From contig CM022670.1 of the NCBI GenBank assembly GCA_012295275.1, positions 29,062,438 to 29,126,437 of the forward strand: DNA of 64,000 nucleotides, given 5' to 3'. Position 1 is the stretch's first letter. Every line of letters starts with the position of its first letter. The notes under the pieces are model-generated. The model saw only the letters and a program-made list of their open reading frames with translations, had not been told where the DNA came from and made no database searches. This stretch comes from Chrysomallon squamiferum. Its lineage: Eukaryota > Mollusca > Gastropoda > Neomphalida > Peltospiridae. A program made the position numbers and the translations under genes. Shown in pieces: positions 29,089 through 48,103 of this stretch.

Positions 29089-31093
29089 CTTATGTTTTAG
29101 ATAACTGATGATCTTTCCAGTTTGGTTGTTGCACAGTTATTGTTCTTACAATCAGAAAGCAACAAAAAAGCTGTCCACATGTACATTAACAGTCCAGGTA
29201 CAAATACTATACATACATGACCTTGTTAATGGAATACTGTTATATTTGTTATATAAAGTGTTGTACCTACTCTCTGTACACAATTCTTTCTTCTTTATTA
29301 CAGGAACAGTTTTCTGTTGTTCTTGTTTTACATAAAAAATAAATAAATGAAAATTAGCCAATAATTTTTTTATTATTATTATTATTAAATCACAAAATTC
29401 CAGAATAAATAAACATAAATTCCCACAAATAAACATAAACTCCAAATCAGTTGGATGTTGCTAGTCATTGATTTGTATTATTTTTTTTTAATATGTTGAT
29501 TTTTTGTTTAATTTTTAATTTTATTTTATTTTTTTTTTTTTTTTTATTTGTTATTTTTTTTTTTTTTTTATTAATAAAAAAAAAATTAAAAAATGGAAAA
29601 TGGTAATTAGTGATATTAGAAATTCATTATTGACTTTTACAAATTATAATTTTATTATTATATTTTGTATTTTATGATTTAAGCTATTATTACTCATCAG
29701 GTTAATGTTTTTCTTACAAAGGTGGTTCTGTAACAGCAGGACTAGGCATATATGACACAATGCAATACATACAGCCACCTATTGCCACTTGGTGTGTTGG
29801 CCAGGCATGCAGCATGGCATCTCTGTTACTGTGTGCAGGAAGAGAAGGGATGAGATACTCATTACCCAATTCTAGAGTTATGATACACCAGCCATCAGGT
29901 CAGGCAGCGGTAAGTGTTGGGTCTAAGTTTTTATTAAAGTATTGCATGAAATTTCAATTTTGTGTCTGTTTTCTATTCATAATGAACTTCATTAAACTTG
30001 TAATTAAATTACAAGTTTTTATTAAGGTATCGCAGGAAATTTCAATTTTTTGTCTGTTTTCTATTCATAATAAAGTAATTCTATTGTAATTTCATTATAT
30101 TTCAGATTTAATTTGATCTTTTGGCAAAAAGTAAAAAATGTAAACAGTTCAAAACAATTTCTCCATTTGAAATGTATCTGTTATTGTACATGGTATCAAA
30201 GATTTGTCAAAAAAATAATAATAATAATAATTGCAGAAATCTAACAAAAAATATAATACCACTTTGTGTCTAGAATAGACAATTATTTCAGATTCATTGA
30301 AAATTTCTTTAGTAGATTAACAATACAAAGTAAAATGAATGTCAGTGGAAATAATATGAAATGTCTTTTATTTGGGGTTTTTTCTTTCTTTTTTTCATTT
30401 ATAGTTCATGATATTATTTAATTTACATAATTTTTTAATTATTTATTTATTTTATTTTTTCTAATTTAAACAGGGACAGGCAACAGATATTCAGATCCAG
30501 GCAGAAGAAATAATTAAACTAAAGAAACAAATAAATTCTCTGTATGTGAAACACACCAAACAACCATTGCAAGTTATAGGTGTGTTATTAATAAATTAGA
30601 CAAACTGACTGGATTAGACCATCCTTTTAAATGTTATTAATTTATTTATTTTTTAATTTTTAATTTTTTTTAATTTTTATATTTGCCAATATTTATATGA
30701 ATAATTTATAACAACAGTCTGTGGAATGAATGTTATTACTTAATATCATAATTATAAACAATACATACATACTTTTAACAAAAAAATTAGGATGTTGCTA
30801 AAGCATTTAGTCATTGCTGAAATCTCTCTGCAGTCCTATTTAAAGTTTTTCACCTTACCAAGACAACATTATCATCTTATGTTTAGGATTAATAACGTCT
30901 TAATCGTATAAATAAATGAAACTACTTGATGTGATGCATTTTGTAACATTTTTGTACCTTTCTTTTTTCAGAACAAAATATTGAGAGAGATCGCTTTATG
31001 ACCCCACATGAAGCAAAGGCTTTTGGTTTAATTGACTCAGTTTTAGAACATCCACCAACTATTGAGGAAGAATTAAGAAACAGCACATCATGA
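28152..31093 (+). CDS. CLPP: Mitochondrial ATP-dependent Clp protease proteolytic subunit
   Basis: CLPP is the serine peptidase of the mitochondrial matrix that forms two stacked heptameric rings and degrades proteins fed by the CLPX unfoldase. The exons are 28152-28166, 28620-28784, 29101-29197, 29722-29909, 30474-30579 and 30972-31093, giving 230 aa. The first exon codes only MHLLK, and with the next residues ([15 protein letters not shown]) makes a basic, amphipathic leader fitting mitochondrial import. The mature part begins near [20 protein letters not shown]. The catalytic triad is visible: Ser in [10 protein letters not shown], His in RVMIHQPSG and Asp in [16 protein letters not shown]. 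The glycine-rich [11 protein letters not shown] loop is intact. The protein is shorter than human CLPP (277 aa), mostly through a brief leader and the lack of the long human C-terminal tail. Confidence 0.96.
29925..30095. repeat. Two-copy direct duplication in a CLPP intron, period 88 bp
   Basis: AAGTTTTTATTAAAGTAT at 29925 recurs as AAGTTTTTATTAAGGTAT at 30013. Both are followed by AATTTCAATTTT and GTCTGTTTTCTATTCATAAT. Confidence 0.85.
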
Positions 31094-32039
31094 TGATTTC
31101 TTTTGGACTCACATGTTATTTTGTTCTAGTTCTTGTTATAAAAAAAACATCAGACTGGAACACATATTGGATTTGGAAGCAATATTTCTTTTACAGCAAA
31201 AGTCAGGTGACTAAGGCAGATATAAAAAAATATCATAAATAGCAAATAAATTTTCATTCCATTTCCTTTTCTTTTTTCCTTTAAATACAATTCCTGCAGT
31301 TATGAAAATTACTTTTGCAAAAACACAGCAAGAAAAAATAAAACCAAAAATAATTCAACATATTAAAAATATATCTTATTTCATAGTCTTTCATTATTGA
31401 ACTAAAATAAAAATATTTTTATCATTCTTGTCTATATTTATTTTATTAGTTATTTTTGGTGCTATTTTGTGTGGAATAATATTTAACAAATGTTAAAAAA
31501 AAAAAAAAAATTTAAAACTTTAAAAAGAACCATAGTTAGCATCATGATTTTTTTTTTTTTTTTTAATTTTTAAAAATAAGAAAAAAGTAAAACAAAATGG
31601 AGATTTTGAAAATATTTAATGTGTTTGAAAAAAATCAAAAATCAAATGTTTAAGATTGTTGAAACCTAATAGATAATGTTATTTTTGTGCATTTTTTCAG
31701 TTAAGGTGGAAAAAAATAAAATGTGTACATTGATTTGAATTTGTGAATGGTGATAACAATGGAATGCTTACAAATATTTTTTTGAATAAATAAGTATTTA
31801 AACAGACTGGTTATTTGTTTGCAAATATATATAAATATTTTTCTTTACCATTTATTTGTTTTATTTATTTATTTATTTATTTATATATCTCTTAATTTTT
31901 TTAGTATGTGCATGTCTTAACACTGATAATCCCTTGCAAAAACCCAGATATTTTATACTTTAATACAACACTAACAACATTTTAATGGCTGATATTTTGG
32001 TTTATGTGTATATGCATATATATAAGATATATTTATACA
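31094..32039. other. CLPP 3' UTR and AT-rich spacer
   Basis: The stretch contains the CLPP 3' UTR with several AATAAA hexamers, poly-A at 31496-31510, poly-T at 31551-31564 and a TTTA tract around 31860-31883. No gene is seen. Homology to the AADAT 3' flank starts at its right edge. Confidence 0.5.
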
Positions 32040-32499
32040 GGTGTTTGAAAACATGGGAATATTTTCAAGAGTTAAAAAAGCAATGACAGTAGTGCAAGGT
32101 GAGATTTATAACAAAACAAAACCAAGTAAATTAAATATCTTTAATCACCCAAATCAGTGTCAAAAACTATGACAAAAATACATAAAATAATTAATATTTC
32201 TGTCAACTAATAAGTAAACATTTGTCACCATGAATATAAAAGCAATCTGTTGAGGTAATCAAACTTCTAAAGCTGAAATCATATTTATTGTTATTATTAA
32301 AATTAAACAATGTTGTTTGTAAATATGTGTGCACTTATATAAACATTTCAATATCTGTTTATGCAAAATTGACGATTCCTAAAATATTTTCTAATAAAGT
32401 TTTATTTTTATAATATGTAGTATTAAATAGGGTAGCTGCCACATAAATAAACTAATTTCTTAATTCCTTGAAGTATTTGACTAATATAGAGAGATATAT

Positions 32500-32830
32500 A
32501 ATAATACCCTTGCATAGATATGTGTATAATAATATATCAACTGAGATTCATGTATAATAAATGTATAAGAATATATTAACACTAAGGTGTGTATACTAAT
32601 ATATTAACTCAAATGTGTATAATACATTAACACTGATATGTGTATATTATTAATAATACTATTATTTATATCATAATATATCTGTATACAAGTCCTTGCA
32701 CATAGTAGGGCAAGTGAAATTATTTTTTAATATTTCTTGGAATATGCGACTGGTATGTTGTACAGATATGTATGTAATAATATCTTGACTTAGAAATGTG
32801 TATAATAATATATTAACACAAAAATCTATA
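32500..32830. repeat. Degenerate AT-rich tandem repeat
   Basis: Variants of GTGTATAATAATATATTAAC recur about every 35-45 bp, with irregular spacing and interruptions. They lie within the 3' flank of the AADAT pseudogene and have no clear counterpart in the parent. Confidence 0.55.
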
Positions 32831-33227
32831 TATATAAAATTTGTAATAATTAATTTTTCAAATTCTCACTACATACAAAACATTCCATTATATTTAAACA
32901 AAAGAAAGATTCTGAATTCAAGACTGTTTATACTTTTGAATAGAAATAATTAGATTAAAAAATAAAACTTTAATTAGGGCCAAAATAATTTCTATCCACT
33001 ATTATTACTGAAATTTATTTGTAATATATTTCCAAATGTTTAGTATTTAAAAATAATGAGAGATGTGCCATAATTATTTCTGAATCTAAACAATTTATTA
33101 AACGAAAAGCTGTGCGACTCTAATGGGTTTTCAAGTCTTTGTTTTATGATCTATCCTTCCACTGAAATACACATCTTTCCATCTTTGCACACCTGCTATC
33201 TTGATCTTTACCTGATAGGTTTCTCTT

Positions 33228-33400
33228 CTTGACTTGCATTATCAGGCATATATAAAGGATAAAAATATGTTTAGAATTATATTGTTCATCTTAAACCTCC
33301 AATGCTTCAGATATAGGACCATCATGTGCTATATAGTCTAAAACAGACTTGTATTTTACTTTTATTATTTTAGGTAGATAGATAAATAGACAGATGTATA
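33228..33400 (-). repeat. Interspersed repeat, copy 2 (inverted relative to 27531-27705)
   Basis: Read on the minus strand, this matches copy 1 over about 170 bp with scattered differences, and is again preceded by a TCTA-type tract. The parent AADAT gene lacks it at the corresponding place just beyond the last exon, so it entered the copy after the duplication or was lost from the parent. Confidence 0.75.
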
Positions 33401-33411
33401 TATATATATCT

Positions 33412-33414
<3 letters not shown>

Positions 33415-33457
<43 letters not shown>
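33415..33457. repeat. TG dinucleotide microsatellite
   Basis: About 21 uninterrupted TG units are present, next to interspersed repeat copy 2. Confidence 0.97.
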
Positions 33458-33459
<2 letters not shown>

Positions 33460-35860
33460 AGATTGATCTACTAATATAAATCTTTATTCTGAATATAAAG
33501 AGAGATGATATACAGTCTAAAAAATATTAAAATACATAATGTTTCCAATACTCGACCCATATATATTATGTATTTGGTTAAATATTGAAAAGTATTATTA
33601 TTTAATATTATAACAAGGGAAGTAGCATTCCTTATTTTTACTTCAGTTCTTCTTTGATCAGTGCTGCAAGATGTTCAAAGGCCTGAATTAAAACAATGAA
33701 AGAAAAAATATTTGAGTTAATGTTTGCAGCAGATAAAAACCAAAAATAAATTTTTGTAACTTTGCTGAATTTATATATATACATATACAAGTCAGCTTAC
33801 TTTATCCATATCATCAGGGGAGACAAGTGAGTAAGAACATCTGAGGTACTGACAGGGAAGACTAGAATCAACCATGAAAGCATTACCAGGAACAAACAGA
33901 ACCTCCTTCTCTCTCGCCTTCTCGGATATTAGTTTGAATGTGTCTGTGATGTGCAGTCCTGATATGTAATAAAGACCTTTAAGAAAAACAAATCAACAAA
34001 CTCCCACTCCAAAAGCTATACATTATATTATGTATTTCATTCCTGAAACATTTAAATAAATTATTTCCCATTCCACTGAAGATGCTAAATATTTCAATAT
34101 ATTGATTATACCTTTTAAATGTTTATTAGCTGCAGCAACATATGCTTCACTCTGTGCTTTGTAGAAATTTGCAACTTTCTCTAAGTGTTCCAAGAAGCCA
34201 GAGTGTCCCATTTTATTGAGAATGGAGAACAGTCCTGCCTGTTTAAAGAAGAAAAAGAAGAACGATTGAATAAGCAGGACAGCAGATTGGTGCAGAAGTT
34301 AACTTAGTAGGTAGGGGATACATATACTGAACATCATCTTTTTCGAGTCTGTTGATTTTACACTAGCTTGAACATCACAAAATGCACTATGTCAACCAAG
34401 GCATCACACAATTGTGGCAAAATACCTTTCAAACAATCAGAGGCAGAGAAATTCCAGAGGTTCAGCATGTGTACACTTCCCCTATAAAATAATCCTAACA
34501 TACCTCTGACATATGACACTGCTTTGATAATAAAATTTTGAATACTACCAATAATGCTGAAATAATCAGATCCTTTGCACAATTTTTAATCAGACTAACT
34601 GGTGTGATGCATTACATGTAAATTCTTAAACATATTATCACTGACAAGCTTATTATAATAGAACATATATGGTATAATAGAAAATATGTATATTGTGCTG
34701 CCTCTGTTTTTCATTATTAATGAAAATGTTAAAACTACAATTTTTGACAAGTTTCCACGCTGTTGGATACACTTTATATTCTAATTTTAAATTTAAAAAT
34801 ATTTTACAAAAGTTTGAATGCTTTAAAACATCAACTGTCCAATTCGCATTCTAATTCAGTATTATTAGAAAATTTTATTTAATTATTTATATTACATTTA
34901 ATAATGTTCATGGAATTGATACACAGGCTCTGCAATCAAAATAACACCAAAGTAATATGTGACCCATCACATCAAAACAGATCTTAAGGTGGATTTTGTT
35001 TGACTGGAATTATGAATATTTTAAATTTTTTGATTTAATATGCATCATTTTGACACTTCATTCATTCCTGTAGTACCTATAGATGTCATCACCTGATCAA
35101 AGCTATATATATAAACCCATTTTTAACAAAACATCAAAACTGAAACATGTTGTGACATTGCAATATAATTTGCTAAAGCTCAGTACTTGGTCATGCAACA
35201 TAAGACCTGTTTCAGTGTGATGAGTCACATATTACATCTATCACTATATTTATAATACTAACACTATTTCTTACAGTATCAGTATTTATTCAGTTAAAAT
35301 GTCCAATATTACCAGTATTGTTTTTCTTATTACTATTACTTTTCCTGCCATCATTATAACTGTTATTATTATTAAATTAATCATCATAATAATAAATAAA
35401 GAAAAGATAATAAATAAATAAATAAATAAATAAATAATAGAGGTATTAATAACAATAATAACAAACTTTTTAAAAATAATTGTAATATGATTAAACAAGT
35501 CATATTCTTGACTGCATAAAAATAAAACAGTTCTCTTCATTATCAAATTATTAAATATTCAATACTTGCCCAGATGAAATTATTTTTGAAAAAGAATCGT
35601 ATCACATCACCCTCCCATCTTCATCCATTGATAAAAAAACTTGGTATGTAAGGCTGAAAAATGAAAAATGATAAACAAATAATGTTAATATTTTCATTTA
35701 TTATTTGGCAATTTAAGTAATAATAATAATAATAATAATTAACAATGAGAAAATAAACCATATGGAGTCCAGTTATGTTTTAAAAGTGACTTCTGTCCAT
35801 ATTATTTGCTTTACCTAATAGTATCTATGCCTTCATACTTCTCTTATCAATATCTCTTCA

Positions 35861-35989
<129 letters not shown>

Positions 35990-36180
35990 TCAAAAACTGC
36001 CAGGAATGATTCCATCTTTGTCAGATTCAACTTTGTTTATGTTTACTGCAAGAGGATTTAGCAGGAATAATTTAAATAATTCATTAAAAAGCACATTATA
36101 TATAAAAACTCATACAAATTGTGTTTTTTTAAATACACATACATATAAAACCACATATAGACACACTTCAAAATACTACT

Positions 36181-36253
36181 GTAATAATAATACTAATAAT
36201 AATAATAATAACAACAACAACAATGATAATAATAACAATAATAAAAAACAATA
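36181..36253. repeat. AAT/AAC trinucleotide tract
   Basis: TAATAATAA and AACAACAAC runs sit in an intron of the AADAT pseudogene. Confidence 0.85.
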
Positions 36254-36620
36254 ACAACAACATTAATAATTTTACTATTGACAATGTGCTTTCATAAGTA
36301 GGAATTTCTACCAAAACATTTTCTCCAGCTGATAAACAAGCTTCCAAAGTCTGAAATAAATAATGAAAAAAAAAAAATTAACTTCAACACCACATTGCCT
36401 AAGTGATCAACAGAGAATGCAATTATTGTAAGAGATTGTCTCAGATTGGCCCATCTTGGCTGCCATTTGTAATGATAACTTGAAGCTTTTTTTTTTCATC
36501 TTCTATATCAAGTGTTGGAGGTTTGTGAACTTTCTTCTGAAGTTCTATTACCCAGTTTATCAGTTCTAGAAATCTGTAAAAGATAATGAGAAAATAAAAA
36601 TAAAAATAAAAATAAAAAAA

Positions 36621-36692
36621 GTCAAAGTCAAAGTCAAAGTCAAAGTCAAAGTCAAAGTCAAAGTCAAAGTCAAAGTCAAAGTCAAAGTCAAA
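36621..36692. repeat. Hexanucleotide array (GTCAAA) of twelve units
   Basis: Twelve perfect head-to-tail GTCAAA units lie directly upstream (minus strand) of the exon 4 copy of the AADAT pseudogene. The corresponding place in the parent AADAT intron has a TTTTA-type repeat instead. Confidence 0.95.
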
Positions 36693-37027
36693 ATGAAAAT
36701 GGAAATTAAATAGAATGAAATAAAATGAAACTTAAAATAGAAAAAAATAAAAGAAATAAAGTAAAAATTAAACAGTAACAAATAAAGATATAATTCCTTT
36801 TTATTATTATTATTTTTTTTAAATCCATAGAGAAACTGTTTAAGAACCTTAATATATATAATAAAATAAATTTTCTACTAAATTTTATGATGTTTCAATG
36901 GACTTTAAAAAAAATAATAAATGAATTAGCAAAAAATTATATATATTCTAATTTCTGTAACTTGAACTGACTGGATGTAAATAAATGTATTTGTTGCTCT
37001 ATAAATTAGAAATCTTGAGTAGTTCAT

Positions 37028-40000
37028 TGTGATTGTCTTAACTGTTAAATAAAATTTAAAAAAGTAAATAAAAATAATGAATTAATTAGAAAAATAATTA
37101 AAAACGTTAAGAAAGTAAATAAAAAATTAAAGATTTAATAACTATTTAAAATAATAATAAAATTAAATGAAATAAAATTCTCACACGCACACACACACAA
37201 AGTTATTAAAGTATTTTATTGCAAATGATTCCATATCAATGTTTCCCCTATTAATAACTGAAAAATGTTATTTAACATTTAATTTATTTCATGATTTAGC
37301 ATGAATGTCATATTCACTCTCAGTATGTGCAGCAAATTTGCAAAAATAAGGACAATCAGGAAGAGTAACTCATTTGTATTACTCAAATAGTTTTCAACTT
37401 TTTTCTTTACTTTTATGGTATAAAAAAAAAAAAAAATTAGGACGGTGCGAAGTGATCGAAACTCTTTCCATGAAATAAGTGAAATAAAGACCTTTTCGTA
37501 TCAGTGAAGGTTAAAACGGAATAAGAATTATGTTATAAAAATTGATAATTTGCAATAAATTTGTACTGTTCATAAGAAATAACAAATATGGTATAATCAC
37601 TTCCTGTAAATTCTCAAACAATATTATATAATGTACCAGATCATTAATAATTTTTAATTCTTAGTATGACAAAATAACTTCGAAACAATTATTTCAAAAC
37701 ACAGAATACTCCCAATGGCAGGAAATAACGGCTCTTAATTCAGTAATCGAAAGTAGTATCATTAAACTTTAAAAGAACTGTTGTTGCTAATACAATAAAA
37801 TAGTAATCATATCTAAAACAGATAATTTTACGTTTAGATTTACTGCTTATTTGCAGAGGCTTTACTCAGTATTTTCCCAAGTTTTATTATTATTATTATT
37901 ATTTTACTTTCAAATTTACTTTCAAATTTGCTTTTATTTTCAGTAGACTATTTTGTTTTAATGTTGCCATCTTCTGACTATAGTTTTTCAAAATTTTGGT
38001 TATTCATTCTAATTTTTTTGTTCTGTTTTGAGTATTAATATTTTGGGTATATATATATATAAAACATTTGTCTGCAGCTGTCATAGTCACATGTATAAAA
38101 TATATAATTAAATACACATTTTTTATAATCAGTACATAATATATTCAGCTAATTTGTTTTAGTTACACTTTATTAATTTGTAACTTTTACAAATAAAATA
38201 TATGATCACAACAACAAACTTGTCTGCTGATTCCATTTTATTATTTTAACTGATAACGGGCATCTTGGGTTATTAAATTTAAAAAAAAGAAAAAGAAATG
38301 TTAATTTGAAGCTTAATTTAGAGTATTTTTTTTTTTCTATTGATGACATACTCAAAATAATTAAAGATAACATGATTTTTGTAAAAGAAAAGGAACACAT
38401 GATTTCATTTATAATTTTCTTTATTTAAAAAAAGAAAGAAATAACAAATAATATTATACACCTAGTTACAGTACTATTGCCAGATTAAAGAAACAAAAAT
38501 AAAACCACACCAAATTCACCTGTAAATAGAAAATAAAAATAAAATCTTTATAAAATTTTCAAAAACAGAAAACTAAATTCTATTTCTTTTGTTTGTATGA
38601 AATAACTGTCTTAAATCTGCTCATAAATTATGAAAATATATGAAAATATAAAAAAGAAAAAGTATTTTTATATCTAAGAATAACATTTTGAAAAACAAAG
38701 CCATTATGTTTACATAATGTCTAGTTTGTATTTATCACATATTTTCAATGGTAAATAATAAAATATTAGCTGGTGCTAAATGCAATGATGTATGTATATT
38801 TCAGCAATAATTATCACCAACTTAAGTATACTGAACAATTATTATACCAAATTTTGACATACCTGTATTTAACATCTGTATTTTGATTTGTGCTGCATTT
38901 TATTCATCTAATACTTATTTCTATTACATATGTGAACTAAATTGGCACAGCAGTGAACAGTAAACACAACCATTTTGTTTAAGCATATTTATGTAAAATA
39001 AAAAATCAGCATGTACAATAATAATAAATACATACATTTTGTTGACCAAGAAAGAAAACCCCTGTTCATAAACCAACATTAGTTTGTTTATTGTTATCAA
39101 TATCATTAATGTGCAAGAAATATAATAAACTTCCTATCAAGTAATAACATAGGGGTTTTAATTTGTATTGAATATATGAAAAGGTTATTCCATGTCACAC
39201 TCGGATTATAATAAAATACTTGTACCTAACAAAACCAGTTCTTATACAGGTCCAATATCCAGAACAGAACAGTTATTGCATAATACATAGCCAGTGTTAC
39301 TACCTATCCTACAACAAACACAACACTTGATAGCTGGTGCAGCTGAGTGTGACTTGACACATTTTAATAAAAGTACTTTCCATATTTCAATATAAAGAAA
39401 GCTCAAAAGATGTGAACAAAGCATTAGTTATGATTACAGATCACCATGTACATACTACATATAATTTTGAAACAGTAATGATATACAAATGTGAAAAAAA
39501 TGCCTAAAATACTTTCATTCAATACATGCAAGACATAACATTTTTCAATGCAAAATAAATAAATATATAGAAATAAAAAAATTAAAAAATTAATTAATGT
39601 ATTGCTAAAATAGTAATAAATAAAGGTACAATATCTACAGTTAGGAATAAACACTTTTCAGCAGTTTGATAGAACTGAGGCAGTTTAAAAAATACAATAT
39701 ATATGGTATAAATGCTTACATATAGCAACAAATACAATATTTTCACAGAGATGACCAAAGTTGGGGTCATCACTTTATTATTATATACAACTTCTTTAAT
39801 TCTTCATTTTACTCGGGACTGCTGCTCACAAAGTTTAAATAATTTTATTTAATCAGAGCACCATGACAGATAAATGATCAGTTTCACATATGAAAATAAC
39901 AGCTGCATTTATAAAATGAAGAACAGCCACTGAAGTAATGTAACTAAAGTAATAATATTGTAGTTAAATAATTGTTCTAAACTGAAAGACAACAGTAAAT

Positions 40001-40240
40001 ATGATTCTGACTGCAACTATTATTTAAATATTAACTGCAAAATAACACAAATACCATCAATGCATTTTTCACTAAAACTAATAATTGAACACAAATAAAA
40101 ACAACTGCAGCTGCAACTAATATCGATCTTTCGCAGTGTATTTACAACTGAAACTGATATTACTTCTATTTGAAACTAATATTTAAATCCTAGTTGTAAG
40201 ATTTGTTTAAGATTTTACAGTAAGATTTGTACAATTAAGA
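37028..40240. other. AT-rich spacer between the AADAT pseudogene and the LRRC40 3' end
   Basis: I found no exon or mobile element with ends in these 3.2 kb. Present are poly-A at 37422-37435, a TTA run near 37887-37902, and short AT microsatellites. The right part is the 3' UTR and flank of LRRC40 (minus strand). The short ORFs in it have no coding character. Confidence 0.55.
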
Positions 40241-47023
<6,783 letters not shown>

Positions 47024-48103
47024 AATTTAACAGATCACAAATTTCTGCTCACAACTGTATGAAAGTTTTAGTCTCTACGTCGGTATTGTCACACCCGATC
47101 TTTCAAGTCACCTGTCATTTCTTTTTTATTATTTCTTAAGTGATAGAGTTGTCTTTCCTTGAGATTCTGGCCTCGTTCGAGCGACACCGATTTAACGAGA
47201 ATTGTACAAGAACAGAAAAGATGTGACAACTCATTATTTCTAAAATTGTAAAGCATATATTATTTCAAGTTAGAATAAAACCATCTTTGATTAAGAAGTT
47301 GTGTAATATATTTTATAATATTCATACTTTAATAAAGTCTGCAAAGAAATAACACAAAGTAGGATTTTAAAAACTTGTACCATCAGGATGTTAAATGTTT
47401 TTTTCTTTTCTTCCTTTTTTAAATTATTGTAATAAAAAGTAATTTTTTTAATCAATAACTTTTTTCAAAACTGTTAAGACTGCTATTTTTCTAACTGTTG
47501 GTGACAGAAAGCAATGTGTAACAAAAAACTAGCTTATATTAAGTCATGACATATCGTAACATCAGATGAGGTGGTTTATTTTGCTGAGAGGAAATGTAAG
47601 TTCTGTACTGGGAGTGAAAATAAAAAATATCACATATTTTTATGTTAAATATTTTATCCAAAACTGTATGTCTGACATTGGTAACAATTAAACAGGTATT
47701 TATATACACATTTGTTTTTACTATTCTACCTTTAGCAAATTTGGTGTACGGGTACATTTTAATTAAGAATATGCATCTGACAAAAATGGATAAAATAAAA
47801 GGTTTTATGCTAATAAAAATTCTCAAAGCATTAAATTTTCGAAATATTATTTTGAAAATAATACATCAATTAATATTTTTTTTAATATAATTTATTTCTG
47901 CAGTGAAACTTACTGATCTCCAAAATGTATTTCAGTAGCCTATAAATATTAAAAGACCTTAACTAAATAACAAAGAAAACAATTTAGATTGATATGGAAA
48001 TGCAGTTTTTCAAACAAATCTTTCAACGTGTATCTTTCAGAAAATAATGACATCACTTACACAACAAGCAAAAAATGTATTTATTAAGAAACAAAATAAC
48101 ATG
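47024..48103. promoter_or_regulatory. LRRC40 upstream region and DOHH 3' flank
   Basis: The genes on either side are both on the minus strand. The less AT-rich part at about 47030-47200 lies just upstream of the LRRC40 start codon and is its likely promoter; no specific element is convincing. The remainder is AT-rich 3' flank of DOHH. The two overlapping ORFs near 47540-47890 are chance ORFs. Confidence 0.45.

Noticed and set aside
34358-34582. Minus-strand ORF of 74 codons in the AADAT copy
   Set aside because: It lies in intron-derived sequence without splice support or similarity.
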